DNA of 64,000 nucleotides from Brachyhypopomus gauderio. Its lineage: Eukaryota; Chordata; Actinopteri; Gymnotiformes; Hypopomidae. The DNA is taken from the NCBI RefSeq assembly GCF_052324685.1, contig NW_027506873.1, forward strand, positions 1,250,001 through 1,314,000, written 5' to 3'. Below, one piece after another: positions 36,579-51,355 of the stretch; position 1 is the first letter of the stretch; each line of letters begins with the position of its first letter. The position numbers and the translations under genes are program-made. Under the pieces are notes generated by a model. The model did not search any database. It saw only the letters and a program-made list of their open reading frames with translations, and had not been told where the DNA came from.

Positions 36579-37825
36579 GTTTAAGTTATTGTGACAGCAC
36601 TGGAGAAATAGTGCGATTGATTATATTTATGTTCACTTGGGACTATGGAGTGTTTAAACGGTAAAAAAAAATAATAATAACGAAAATGTGGAGTACATGT
36701 ACATTGTTTTTTTTTCTTCTACGTGGTGTTGCTGGTTCTCGCGAGAGTTTCGTTTCGTGTTCTCGCGTTTTTGGACGGCAGCCAGATGAGTCGGCGATTC
36801 CCCAGTTGTGTAATTCGTGAGCCCGCGTCGCCGATCAGTCATGTAGTGTGAAAGCCACAACAACTGAAAGACTTGCGATTACAGCACAACCAGTCGTGTA
36901 GTGCGAACGGCACAAAAACCTGACGACTGAAAAGTCGTGTAGTGTGAACCAGGCTTAAGTTGCAATCAGCAACAGATCTTTAATTTACAAAATTAATGTA
37001 ATTTGCAGTTTAATCTTTAAAACACAACCATACAACAGAACTCTGATACAGTAACAAAGGTCAAAAGAATAAATTCAACCAGAGCTAGATATACTAAAAT
37101 ATAACTTTGGTCATGACAAGAAACAAGTAGCCTAACTCTTAGCTATTCATCACCTAGGACAACTTAAACTGGTGAATAATAAATAACAGTAAACACCGTA
37201 TTTATGACATGTGCCTCAATGCGTTTGTTTTGCATTCTAATCACTCTTTAGTTTGCTTCAACTCTTGAGTTTTTCTTTATGTCTAGATCGATATACATTA
37301 TCTCGTTAATGCTGGGACGGTGGTTATGTGATGTTTATGTATAAATGTAGCATCTGTAGCCGCATGTGTGGTATGTTCGTTATTTCACAATAAACAAACA
37401 CCTTTGGAGCATCAACACCAGCCTCTTTGTCTGAGCTCCGCGCATCAGTTATTGGACTTGATCAGTTGGGCCATTAATAATCCTATAGTGCCATTTGTGA
37501 TTTTGGTTGTCTCTAGATGCTTTACAGGTGACGGCGTCATGTTATTTTTAATAGTTGCGGGGAGGAAAATAAATATTCATGCATATTTTTTGTTGTTTTG
37601 CCAAAGTTAAAATATCAATGAAAATTCAGTACCCCCAAAATAGCGATTAAGGTTTTTTAATACTTTTTAATTATCCAAAAATCCAAAATTGATTTATCAA
37701 CTTTTAATAGTTTTTAAGACCCCGTGGACACCCTGTACAACCACAAAATAAAGATAAAAACTATGATGGTAATGATATCTGAAACACTTACTTTAACTAT
37801 AGACACTTAATCGTCGGCCAGAGGA

Positions 37826-37920
37826 GGATGGGTTCCCCCCCTGAGTCTTGTTTTCTTTCAAGGTTTCTTCCTCATGCCCTTAGGGAGTTTTTCCTTGTGA
37901 TTTAAAGTTTATTTGGTTTA
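37826..37920 (+). repeat. L2-like LINE 3' tail
   Basis: GAGGAGGATGGGTTCCCCCC, AAGGTTTCTTCCTCATGCCC and AGGGAGTTTTTCCTTG are the usual wording of the 3' end of teleost L2-type LINEs. Only the tail is present. Confidence 0.6.
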
Positions 37921-38017
37921 GAAGTGGTTTGTAGGTCTAATTATTTTATGTTCATTCTGTTTTAGTTTATTTTAAATCTTGATTGCCTAAGTGTCATGGT
38001 GATATAACAAAGTTGGA

Positions 38018-38085
38018 TGGATTTACATTTACATTTACGGCATTTAGCAGACGCTCTTATCCAGAGCGACTTACAAAAGTGGATT
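38018..38085 (-). repeat. SINE tail fragment
   Basis: TTACGGCATTTAGCAGACGC and TCTTATCCAGAGCGACTTAC are the complement of the tail found at the end of the SINE at 58988-59190. Confidence 0.6.
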
Positions 38086-39440
38086 CACCTCACCTCGTCA
38101 TCAATACTAGTGAAATGCCAAATTATGCAAATATAAATATAACTAGTTTTGGTATTATTAAGGCTAAATTGAAGTTAATTATTGTAACTGATACTTCTCG
38201 ACGACGTCTTGATGCTGATTCTAAACCCATGACCAAATGAGGTAGGCTAAATGTCGTAAAAATATAAAACAGAAAAAATATGGAATAGCACTTTTAATGA
38301 ATAGCGGTATTTAACTATGGTAGTAGTACATCATATGCCATATATGACATGGGTAAAATAGCGGACGTAGTATGTCTGAGGTTATGAAAACTGCCCAGTC
38401 ACCTACTGAAGGAATGCACTGCTTTAACAGTTGAGCAGAATGTACTGCACTGAAATCTAGTGCCTACTGCTTAAGTATGGCATTTCGGATTCAGTCTATC
38501 TTTGTTCAGCAGTTGTTAGCTAGCTTAGTTCTAGCAGACCCTCTGGTTAAGTTCATGTGACTCCGTGCATAGTGGTGGGCGTATCCTAACAAATTGAGGC
38601 AGAGATAGTCCCACCTACAGTCTAGTGCGCAGGCTCATCCAAGACCCATGACTGCTATCTGGGTGGCTTCAAAAATTCACAATGGGAGTCAGTGGTGATG
38701 TACCGTCCATATGCTGTAATATGTAGTAAAGTCGCAACAATATTACTTTTGAAGAATAAGTATTAAGAACATGAATATGTATGCATATTATTTATGTTGA
38801 ATTATTGGTCGTCATGCACTTTTCCAAAGCGATATCTGATGGGACCAGATAGACTCACTTTATGCGCGCGCGTGTGTGTGACAGAGGTCCTTTATCAGCT
38901 GTGCAAGTAAAGTGCTTCTGAATGAAGAGTGTGTGTGTGTTTATATGTACAGTATGTATATGATAATGTAAAAGCATGGCTTTGCTTTTTTGTCCATTTA
39001 AAGATGAAGTTCGCACAGGTATTTACAGGCAGCTGTTTCACCCTCAGCAGCTCATCACTGGGAAGGAGGATGCTGCCAACAATTATGCGAGAGGCAACTA
39101 CACCATTGGTAAAGAAATAGTTGACCTGGTACTTGATCACGTTCGTAAACTGGTATGGTTCATTTCTTCACTCATGACATTCTAGAAGACATTTTGTGTC
39201 CTCCAAAGTGTGAGTTTAAAATTGTATTCTGCACCTTCTCCCTGTATCCTCCATTGAACACTGTTAGTGTGATCAGTGCACCGGGCTCCAGGGCTTCCTC
39301 ATATTCCACAGCTTTGGGGGTGGTACGGGCTCAGGCTTCGCCTCCCTCTTGAGAGACTGTCGGTAGACTACGGCAAGAAATCCAAACTTAAATTTGCTAT
39401 TTACCCTGCACCTCAGGTATCAGGCCGCATTCATATCAGG

Positions 39441-39675
39441 CAGGGCCAGCGCCAGAACATATACAGTGGGGGGGCGTCAGAAAATTTCGGGGTGGCGAAC
39501 GTAAGTTGTAGAGCGGGGGGGTGTCGAACGTAAATTGTTGAGCGGGGGGTGGCGTGTAACGATTGTTGAGGGGGCGCCATGTAGCAATTGCTGTAAAATA
39601 AATGGGTCTTATTATTTACATTGAGGGGGCGGGACACCTCGCCTGAGGGGGCGACGCCCCCTTTCGCCCCCCCTG
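39441..39675. mobile_element. Short hAT-type element in a tubulin intron
   Basis: Begins CAGGGCCAGCGCC and ends CGCCCCCCCTG. ATATCAGG and ACATCAGG flank it (7 of 8 match). It contains G-rich stretches with TGGCGAACGTAAGTTG and TCGAACGTAAATTGTTGAGC, the complement of the GTTCGCCA module of other elements here. Confidence 0.75.
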
Positions 39676-39862
39676 ACATCAGGCAACCTGCATATATATA
39701 TTTGTGAAGAAAAAATATATATATAAATAATATTTTACGTTTCTTTAAATGTAGTTTTGCATTTACATTGGAAGCAACATTGTTTGACATTTGTGGTATT
39801 TCACCTTAAAATGCAAGTCCTTCTGCAAATATGATGACAGTTTAAAGATCTTCATCTTTTAG

Positions 39863-41721
<1,859 letters not shown>

Positions 41722-41972
41722 CTTATCCACAAATCCACTTCCCACTTGTCACATATGCGCCATTCATCTCTGCGGAGAAAGCGTACCATGAGCAGCTCTG
41801 TTGGGGAAATTACCAACGCTTGCTTTGAGCCTGCCAATCAGATGGTCAAGCGTGACCCTCGTCATGGAAAGTATATAGCCTGTTGCATGCTGTACCGTGG
41901 TGATGTTGTTCCTAAAGACGTCAATGCTGCCATCGTGACCATCAAGACCAAGATGACTATTCAGTTTGTTGA

Positions 41973-42437
<465 letters not shown>

Positions 42438-42440
42438 TAG

Positions 42441-44118
42441 AAGTTGACATGGAAATGTTAAGTTTGTTTAGGTGTTCAATCTTTATTAATAAAAAATGTT
42501 CATTGCTTTCTCTGCTTCTTAATGTGAATTTGAAAATAAACAATTACATTAGTAGAAGGTCTTTTTTCCTAATGCATATTTTAATAAGCCTGTTTCATTA
42601 AACATAATATTGAGGTTTTTGGCATGTGTGGATGGCTGTGTAAGTGAATTTAGTCTAGTCTGATCTAGCTGTTAATTTTATTTTTTTTTGTAAAAGAACA
42701 ACAATTAGAACCATGAACTAAAATGTCCTGAATAGGAATTTCATTTATCCACTAGAGGGCAACAGTCATCTTGTGGGGATTAGTGCCAACACAATGCTGA
42801 AAAATTTTTATTTTTCTAAAAAAAAAAAAAAAAAAAAGTTACCTTAAAATTTACAACATACTTTTCACATGGACTAATAGCATGCATTATACTAGGATGA
42901 TTCTCACCATTAGTGTATTGAGACAGATCTCAAGTTCTATAGGTAACAATGGTGGGGGGGAAAGACGACTTAACTGCAAGGCACACTTGAGTTATGGCTG
43001 TTCTTTGAATCTAACAGGGCTTCACTCATCCATATTAATTCTTATTAAGCAAAGCTATGGAAGTTTCACATCCCAACATGATGGTAGTTGATTTCTATAC
43101 TAGTAGTTTCTGTAAATATTTTGATAAAAGACCTGCCTGTATCTTCTCTGGTATATGGTACATTAAACATTGAATGGAACAGCTTTTGTCATGACTTCAT
43201 TGCTTGTACATGCACCTTGTGTTCTATCTGGCTTGAATGGAAAATCAATGGAAAAGTTCAAAAGGTCTGCATAGCAGAAATGTCATTGTACAAGATTACA
43301 GGTCATGTAATTCTTAAGGTTTAGCAAGAACAGTTTCATAGGCATCAATTTTCAAAAATAAATAGCACAACTACCCGGCTTGGTTAATGATTAAAATATG
43401 AAACATTTCAAGTTTATATTTAAGACAGATCAGATAACCAATTGGATCAATATTGTAATAAGTCGAGATTTCAGGGTGTTTAGATCACTATATTACATTA
43501 AAAATTTGTGGAGTAACAATGAGTAAAAGGAAATGTCTTTGGTTGCTGGTCAGTTCCACCCAATAATCCAAAATGTTTAACTGAAACCTAATCCGTTTCC
43601 TTGCACACAAAAAAGGTATTCTCAACTCTTCAATTTGAATATGATCCAGTAACACATTTTTCAACACTTTCAACATTGCATCATACATGTTCTCTGACAA
43701 TTATACGGTCATACTTTACATGTGATTTCCATCACCATAAGTGCCATCAAGTTTTAGCTGGTTAGTATCGCAAAAAAATATGTATCTGCAGTGTTTTGAT
43801 TTTGGTGGGGGTTTTTTGTTTGTTTTTATCCGTCTGTCTACATTTTAGTTTGGAGCAATTTTCATAAGAGAATTATATAAAATTACATTTTACCCGACAG
43901 GCTCATTTTAGGAATATGTTGACAAAATTAATTTACTGCAATTTACCCCTGAAAAACATACCAACTGCAGATGTCAGTAAATAAGCAAGAATGGTTCATA
44001 GTAAACCATCTCTCATCACTAAGGGTAAGATACCCAAAGCTGTATGATCAAAGTGCTTTTAGAAAACGCCCAGTTTATACTTTTCCATCAAAGGAAAAGA
44101 GAGAACACATAAAGAACA
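42441..44118. other. Intergenic, tubulin remnant to vps37b
   Basis: No gene seen. The right part is likely vps37b 3' UTR (minus strand), and the left part follows the tubulin stop with AATAAA-rich DNA near 42490-42540. An A homopolymer lies at about 42820-42837. Confidence 0.45.
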
Positions 44119-46937
44119 TCACTGCACGATAAAGCCCGTCCTTGGGGGTAGAGCGCTGGGTGTCTGGTAGAGCGCTGGTGAATGCTGTTGTAGAAGTGGG
44201 CTTGACACTAATGGCACCATAGAGGGAATAGGGACAGAAGGGTAGAGAGCTGCTGGGTATGGCAAGCCTGGTTGTTGACCTGCTGGATAGGTTGGTGGTG
44301 GTCTCGCAGGAACTGGGGAGCCGTTGGCCTGGTTGTGGAAGGGCACTGGGGAGTTGGCATTATGAGGTTGCAGAGGCTTATTAGTAGAAGCTTGCTGCAT
44401 CTGGAAGTGTTTGAGCACCATCTCCTGCAGCTTGTCAATCTTCACACGCCGCAAATGAGCCAGCATCCTCTTGTTCTGGTACGCTTCAATGAAGGAATCC
44501 ACCGACAAATCTCCATCAAGGAAAGAATCTGCCATGTTCTAAAACAACCATAGGACAATTTGAGGCCAGTTATTGCAATGGCAAGTTACATTACAAGTAT
44601 TTCATAAATGTTTCAATTATCTTTCAGCACTGATTCCAGCTGACATTACCTCAGTTTCCTCTTCAATCTTTGCTCCTTCAGCTTGCAGTAAGGCCAACAG
44701 TGTGTCCAGTGAACTTTTCCCTGAACTGTAGTCTTTTATAATAAAAAATGGAAGTCCTTAGCCAACAGAAAGCTGTAACATTTTCAAAATATTTCATGCT
44801 CATGCACACCTGAAGTCCTGGCATGCGGACGTTGGCTCTGGACTACACTTGTGCAACAATACAAACAAGGTGAGTAATTGAGGTTAAAACTATACAGTTA
44901 ATTTTGTTCAAACAACACACAAGACGTTAATTAAGTGGGCTACATCAAATGCTTTGTCCAAGCTTGGTCTGATTTCATGAGCAATGTTTAAAACAAAACA
45001 CGAAAATCAAAATCTGCAGATGACAGTCAAACCTGCATTTTGGTATGATTATATTACATTTTGAGGCATGGAACAAATCAGTTCCTAACTGTAATATAGT
45101 TTGGGTTCAAGTAGATCCAGAGTGAAATGAGCTCACCTAGAGTGGACTTGCGGAGCTGGTAGGCCTCGTAGAGCTCCTGTAAACAGCAGTAGCACTTGGT
45201 TAGATGCATCTTCTGTTGGTCCAGGACAGGCTGCAGGGTGATGTTCTGCTCTGCTAGGCTGCGGTTACTAGCAAGGGTCATCTCCTTTGTCTGCTGCACC
45301 TCCAGCATCTAAAGATTGAAATAGAATAGCAATCAGGAAAGCCTATAGCCATTATCAAGCTAATGTACTACAACACATCACAGTTTAAAAAGTCAATGCA
45401 CTGTGCATTATGTTTTTTTTTTAAGATTTAGATTAAAAAATGCAGTAGAATCCATAACCAAGCCTAGGGATTCCCAAAGATTGGTCCTAGAGATGTACTG
45501 TTCTAGAGAGGTTTATTTACAACCCTTGTGGCTCTAATATTACTGAAGAACTGGATTAACTGGATTAGTTGTGCTACATTATGATTAGACTGAAACATCT
45601 CTAGGACCAAGATTGGGCACCCTTGGTTTGGTTTACACACTTGCTCTAGTTCAACAACAGTTGACTGATATCAGGAAGATTAATTTATATAATTTAACAG
45701 GTTTACCAGAACTAAACCTTGCAAAGCTGTAGATCTGATAGGCGGTGACACTCCTGCACAGTTTAAAGCTACCTACCTTATTCCTGATCCAGTGACTGGG
45801 AGCTGGATCACAAGGAATATGTGAATCAGGCCAGTGGTTCATTAGGACCAAGTGCACGAACAATTTGTGCTTTACTGGATCCACACCTTAGAATTATCTT
45901 CCACGGATATATTATTTACTTATTCAAAACACAATTCAAAACAATTTCCCCCACAATATTATCTTTCTCCCTTATGTTGCTGATAGTCGTACTCATATTT
46001 GCTGCATCTCGTTTTTGTTTTGTTTTTAAACTGCAAGTGTATCTACAACTGTGTTTGGAGTGTATGTGATTTCTGTACATTTTGATAAAACACTCTACAA
46101 AGTCATTTTGAGAAAGGTGCTTTTCTTACTAAATAAAAACGAATTAAACTTTTATATCGAGGAACTTAAAATACGTTACGAAATTCTTTATGACTTCGGA
46201 ATGCTCCAAAGTCTACCGATTCAAGTGTTCATTTAGAGAACTGAAATGGAATGAGGAATGAAACCTTTATGACAAAGGCTCGTTTACCTGTACTAAACAA
46301 CTGTTCGCCTCCACGCTTGTGCAAATTTACTTACAAGGGTCTCAGAAATGTACACCACTTAAACGGTAGCACCTATTCCACAAGCATTTCGCATACGCTT
46401 TGTTATCACGCACATGATTATAATGGCAAAACTGGCAACAGAAGTCGGTCTTAAGCCTAATGTTTACTCAATAGCCATAACATTTTAATAAAAGGCAAAC
46501 ATAACCATATACGTTTACTGGGCGTCTATGTACTATATCAAGCCAACACAAATACAACGTTCACTTTAAAGACTGACGACAAAGAAAACGGCTCTTGTAC
46601 AGCCTCAAAAAGCAATCTGGCTGGCTGGCTATTCTTATCTTTCGTGAAAATCAACACTCCAAAACAGCTGGTTGAACGCGAAGACTTATGAGACTCTGCA
46701 ATAACGTTCCTACCTACATGATCAGCTGAGATAGGCAGTAAAATAGCTTTTCCAATAGCGTTGTCAGTGAAGACAACACTGTGTTGTTAGGCTGCCCAGT
46801 GCGCGGTGTAAGGCAGTGCTTACCTCATCCGCTCCTTTAATAATCGTACTGAGCTTTTCATCATCTTCAAGCAACTCGTTTAGCTGCGTCACAGAATAAG
46901 AACTAAATGTGTTCGTGATACCAAACATTTCCCCCAT
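44119..46937 (-). CDS. vps37b: VPS37B, ESCRT-I subunit, four exons
   Basis: Subunit of ESCRT-I, which sorts ubiquitinated cargo into multivesicular endosomes. Coding exons in gene order: 46937-46824 (MGEMFGITNTF to GADE), 45308-45137, 44720-44650, 44538-44119. They sum to 777 nt (258 aa), with GT-AG sites and consistent phases. The Mod(r) domain spans about residues 15-165: TQLNELLEDDEKL, KEMTLASNRSLAEQN, ELYEAYQL, LLALLQAEGAKIEEETE, then SFLDGDLSVDSFIEAYQNKR and MLAHLRRVKIDKLQEMVL. A proline-rich tail ends PPRTGFIVQ, close to the VPS37B ending rather than that of VPS37C. The start is in frame with a short hydrophobic N-terminus and the LNELLED motif. Intron 1 contains a MITE at 45464. For exon 3, AG at 44721-44722 keeps the phase; a second AG a few bases upstream would break it. 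Confidence 0.93.
45464..45624. mobile_element. Small inverted-repeat MITE in vps37b intron 1
   Basis: GGTCCTAGAGATG near the left end and CATCTCTAGGACC near the right are perfect inverted copies. The outer parts (AGGGATTCCCAAAGATT and AATCTTTGGGC-like) are imperfect. The size and GGG...CCC ends suggest a hAT-type MITE; TSDs are unclear. Confidence 0.6.
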
Positions 46938-47095
46938 TGCTGTTTATTATTCCTTTCACTGTCTTCTCTGTTCTATAAACCGGAAGTTAGCATTTCTTGC
47001 CAAACCTTTACGTGAACCGCGCTGACGTAGATCAGATATACACGCGCAAGACCGCCCACCTCCGGCCCACGAGCTGCGTAACAATTTATAACAAT
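46938..47095. promoter_or_regulatory. vps37b upstream region
   Basis: Sequence 5' of the vps37b start codon on the minus strand, presumed 5' UTR and promoter. It is interrupted at about 47095 by the start of a MITE/LINE complex. No specific elements could be called. Confidence 0.35.
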
Positions 47096-47112
47096 GGCTT
47101 TTTTCGAAATAG

Positions 47113-48669
47113 GGGTGAAGTTCAGAGCTGTAGTAATTACAGGGGAATAAAGTTGATCAGTCACAGCCTGAAAATTTGGAAAAGAGTAGTGGAAGCTAGG
47201 CTTAGAGGAGAGCAGCAGTATGGTTTCATGCCAGCTTAGTGCACCACAGATGCTATGTTTGATTTGAGAGTGTTAATGGAGAAGTATAGGGAAGGACAGA
47301 AGGAGTTACATTATGTGTTTGTTGACTTAGAGCAGGGGTACTCAAATAGAAATGATGACAGGCCACATTTAATTTTTTCAATCACTGAAGGGGCCGGTTG
47401 GGGGGTGGGGGGTGGCGGTGAACGTAAACTGTCGGGGGGGGGGGGGGGGGGGGGGTGAACGCATTTGGCCGTCTGCTACCTGTTTGTTGCTGCCAATCCC
47501 CGGCATCGTCTTGAGATCGCGGTGCGCGATTTCAAAATAAGAGCGGATAGCGCGATTGAAAAAAAAGATTACTAAAAAAAAAACACTTTTCAAAACAGCT
47601 CGCCGGCCAGAAATAGATAGCCCGCGGGCCGCTATTTGAGTATGGGGGACTTAGAGAAAGCTTATGATAGAGTACCGAGACAGGAGCTGTAGTATTGTAT
47701 GAGGAAGTCAGGAGTAGCAGAAAAGTATGTGAGGGTGGTGCAGGATATGTATGAGAACAGTGTGACAGCAGTGAGATGTGCAGTAGGAATGACAGACGGG
47801 TTTAAAGTGGGGGTAGGACTACATCAGGGATCAGCCCTGAGTCCCTTCCTGTTCGCAATTGTCATGGACAGACTGACGGACGAGGTTAGGCAGGAATCCC
47901 CTTGGACTATGATGTTTGCTGATGACATTGTGATCTGTAGTGAGAGTAAGGAGCAGGTGGAGGTAAGCTTGGAAAGTTGGAGATATGCTTTGGAGAGCAG
48001 GGAAATGAAAGTGAGCAGGAGTAAAACAGAGTACATGTATGTGAATGAGAGGGCAGACGGTGGACAGGTCCAGTTACAAGGAGTTGATTTGGTCAAGGTT
48101 GACAAGTTTACCTACTTAGGTTCGAGGGTACAGAGTAATGGAGGAAGTGAAAGAGAGGTAAAGAAGAGAGTGCAGGCAGGGTGGTGTGGATGGCATAAAG
48201 TGTCTGGGGTGATCTGTGATAGAAGGGTGTCAGCTAGAATGAAAGGAAAGATCTATAGGACAGTAGTAAGACCTGCTATGTCGTATGGACTGGAGACAAT
48301 GGCACTGACAGAGACAGGTGAGGGAGATGGAGGTGTCTAAGATGAAGATGTTGAGATTCTCATTTGGAGTGACGAGGAAGGACAGGATCAGAAATGAGTT
48401 TATTAGAGGATCAGCACATGTAGCATGTTTTGTAGATAAAGTTAGAGAAGCGAGATTGAGATGGTTTGGACATGTACAGAGGAGGGAGGAGAGGTATATT
48501 GGTAGGAGGGTCTTGAGGATGGAACTTCCAAGCAAGAGGAGGAGATGTAGAACTAAGAGGAGGTTAATGGATGCAGTGGTAGAGGATATGAGAGTGGCTG
48601 GTGTGTCAGTGGAGGACACTCAGGACAGGGCCAGATGGAGGAGTTTGATCCGCTGTGGCGACCCCTAAA
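47113..48669 (+). pseudogene. RTE-like LINE, 5'-truncated
   Basis: The C-terminal half of a non-LTR retrotransposon reverse transcriptase. It begins in VQSCSNYRGIKLISHSLKIW, continues through EQQYGFMPA, MFDLRVLMEKYREGQKELHY and VFVDLE. After a hAT insertion it resumes with KAYDRVPRQEL and the 47699-48340 frame (GLHQGSALSPFLFAIVMDRL, PWTMMFADDIVICSESKEQV with the catalytic ADD). It ends with the 48318-48668 frame (RLRWFGHVQRREERYIGRRV, RWRSLIRCGDP). Stops and a frameshift near 48320 disable it. TTTTCGAAATAG flanks both ends, so it landed inside a small MITE. The wording fits the RTE/BovB-like group of fish; the clade is from memory. Confidence 0.85.
47333..47648. mobile_element. hAT-type element inside the RTE-like LINE
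   Basis: Begins CAGGGGTACTCAAATAG and ends CTATTTGAGTATGGGGG. ACTTAGAG is duplicated at 47325-47332 and 47649-47656. It splits the reverse-transcriptase frame between FVDLE and KAYDRVP. A G homopolymer of about 30 at 47426-47455 is flanked by GGCGGTGAACG and GGTGAACGC. Confidence 0.85.
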
Positions 48670-48899
48670 CGGGAATTGCCCGTTTTCGAAATAGCATACT
48701 AGATACTGCATTCTGATTTGGGGCCCAAGCAGTACGCCAGTAGTATGTAGTAGGGTATTTCGAACACAGCCTTCTTCATCTTCTTCTGCCCAGAGGATGG
48801 GCTCCCCATGGAGTTTTATTTGGCCTTTTTGGACATTTTAGCGGAAGACCTCCTGGCTGTTTTTAATGATTTTATAAACTTGGACAAACCTAGATCAAG

Positions 48900-49112
48900 G
48901 ACAGTTTCATTTCAAAGTCAAAGTGAACTTTATTGTCATTCAGACTTTACAATGAATGTGCAGATATAAAAGCGCAACACAAGACATACAACTAACATGA
49001 CATAAGTAACAAAATAAGCAGTAAAATGTATGTATCAGTAGTGAGGTATACTATAGGAGGTAGATTTGCTATAAAATAAATAAATCCTTTGCAGACATAT
49101 TGCACTTAGAGG

Positions 49113-49114
<2 letters not shown>
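48900..49114. repeat. Dispersed repeat with TTTATTGTCATTC
   Basis: AAAGTGAACTTTATTGTCAT is a widespread fish repeat 3' segment. No coding content. Confidence 0.4.

Positions 49115-49190
<76 letters not shown>
49115..49190. repeat. TA microsatellite
   Basis: About 38 uninterrupted TA dinucleotides. Confidence 0.95.
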
Positions 49191-49196
<6 letters not shown>

Positions 49197-49359
49197 TGCA
49201 CAAGGTCATAATATTGCACGTTATAACAATAACTAACCTAAGTTATATAAAATAAATAAACAACCCTGTAAACTTTTAAATGTGTAAACTTGAAATGTGT
49301 AAGGTGGTAAAGTGCATAATTGTAAAAAACAATGAGTCTATTGCACACAATTTGCAGCA

Positions 49360-49830
49360 TTAAATGTATATTGATGGCGTCCAAGGGTTTAACAGTCTGC
49401 TCGTTGGGAGGTGTTTAGCAGTCTGATGGCCTGCGGAAAGAAACTCTTGCTCAGCCTCGAAGTCCTGCACCGCATACTGCGGTAACGTTTTCCAGAGGGC
49501 AGCAGACTGAACAGTCCGTGAGCTGGGTGGGTGGGATCTCTGACCATCTTGGTGGCTCTGCTGTGGCACCGTGATGGGTACAGATCTTTTTATATTTTTA
49601 TATAAATATATTTATTTTTATATAAAAAGGAGATAAGACTGACATTAGGAATTGGCATCCTATTACATTTCTGAATTACATTTCATAGGGAGTTTTTCCT
49701 CGCCACTGTCACCTTTGGCTTGCTCATTAGGGTTCTGGACCTATAGTATTGTTAACCTTGTAAACCCTGTAAAGCTGCTTTGCGATAACTTGAGTTGTTA
49801 AAAGCGCTATACAAATAAACTTTGATTGAT
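49360..49830 (+). repeat. LINE-derived repeat ending in an L2-like tail
   Basis: The part at 49380-49570 (CTGATGGCCTGCGGAAAGAA, CTTGGTGGCTCTGCTGTGGC) is a dispersed-repeat segment. 49685-49830 carries AGGGAGTTTTTCCTCGCCAC, AAAGCTGCTTTGCGATAACT and GCGCTATACAAATAAACTTT followed by GATT repeats, the usual L2-type 3' end. Confidence 0.55.
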
Positions 49831-49833
49831 TGA

Positions 49834-50110
49834 TTGAATTGTGATTGTAAGTTATTCAGCAAGATTGTAGCTCTTAGAATGTCGACGGTTTTAGGGGACG
49901 TGATCCACCCGGATCAAGCCTGCACGGTTCCGGGATGGAGGATCACGGACAGCCTGATACTGATCTGTTTTGTGAGAGACAGACAAAATTGGTTATTAGT
50001 CCTAAATTTCGATTTTCGCTTTTGATCGAGTCTCGCACCAGTACCTGATAAAAGTCCTGCTAAAGATGGGGTTTGCCCCCATTGTAGAGTGGGTGGAATT
50101 GCTATACCTG
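49834..50110 (+). pseudogene. Tx1/L1-like LINE reverse-transcriptase fragment
   Basis: Reads KLFSKIVALRMSTVLGDVIH, PDQACTVPGWRITDSLILIC and LLVLNFDF, then out of frame HQYLIKVLLKMGFAPIVEWV. This matches the palm region of Tx1/L1-type reverse transcriptases. The C-terminal part of a similar element lies at 53180-54245, with an L2 LINE between. Confidence 0.65.
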
Positions 50111-50404
50111 ACTAGAAGTGTTTAGAATCGCATGGAAAGATGTCGTAGTAAAATATAAATATGCCCTAATAAAAGCTAGAACCTCATACTATTCGATACT
50201 AATAGAAAACAACAAAAATAACCCTAGATTTCTCTTCGTGACCGTGTCAAAACAACAAGAAATATCAACAACACTAGTTCTAATACAGCACTTACACACA
50301 CTAGTGATGAATTTTTAAACTTTTTAAATAATAAAATAGATAATATCCGACTACAGAGTCACAATACATCACAGCCTAACCGCCAATCCAACCCCAGTAG
50401 TATA

Positions 50405-51089
50405 CAGTGATGTCAGTAACGTGTTACTTAGTAACGCGTTACTCTAATCTTACCACTTTTTTCGGTAACGAGTAATATAACGCGCTACTATTTCCAGTCC
50501 AGTAATCAGATTAAAGTTACTTATCCAAATAACTGTGCGTTACTATTTTTATTTTCCCTAGTAAAAATATATATTTTTGCTTTCTTCTTGGCTCAGTTCT
50601 ACTTTTGCGTCTGACTGTAGCGCTCGACTCCGCACGCTGCGCGCGACCCTGTGAAAGCGCGAGCACGTTTTACAAGTCATTTTTTGCGTGTCCTCCCGAA
50701 ACGATATGTGGTAGTATAAAGAAACACCCCTCAAAAACAGGGGAAGGAACATTTACCTGAAGAACTTTAATGTTGCTTTGTGTGCCACGTTTGAAAAGTG
50801 CTGAAATTTTGACTAACGTCGCCTACTTTAAAATGCTTGAAATTGTAATGGTATTTCGTTTCACAACAAATAGCTGTCTGACTGAACAGTTCGCTTGTAT
50901 TACGTTTACAAATAAAGTGAGTATTGGAAAAATTATTTTTGCTGCTGAATGTAACTACTAAAGTAACTTGTAATCTAAAGTAGTTACTTTTAAAATCAAG
51001 TAATCAGTAACGTAACTAAGTTACTTTTAAAAGGAGTAATCAGTAATCAGTAATCGGATTACTTTTTTAAGGTAACTTAGCCATCACTG
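50405..51089. mobile_element. hAT-type element, 685 bp
   Basis: Begins CAGTGATGTCAGTAACGTG and ends GCCATCACTG. GTAGTATA is duplicated exactly at 50397-50404 and 51090-51097. Subterminal repeats of GTAACG/CGTTAC/AGTTACTTT are present. The part at 50690-50910 matches the shared module at 34365-34560. Confidence 0.88.
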
Positions 51090-51355
51090 GTAGTATAGGT
51101 ATTAGTAACTACGCTTCCGAAAATATTACTGAGTTGAATAGCTTCTGTTGATTCAGCAGCAGCGGACCTCTCATTATTTGCTCTGTGGGACGCTGACTCT
51201 CCCCGACTACCTGCAGGCTGTGTAGACATCCTTTTAGAAGTATTAACTTGTTTAGGTACATAAGAGACGGGAGACAAAGTTTATTGTTGAACTGGTAGCC
51301 TCACTACCCCGCAGCAGCTCGCTCACACACTCCGAGCCAAAAGTGTACTGAACGC

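Larger units (their letters stand above)
33397..38496. mobile_element. Harbinger-like 5.1-kb element with nested insertions
   Basis: The left end reads GGCTCCGTCTGAAATGCCAT and the complement of the right end GACTGAATCCGAAATGCCAT, both followed by ACTT. TAT flanks both ends. Much of the interior is later insertion (33904-36578 with 34845-35943 inside it). No transposase was recognised. Confidence 0.55.
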
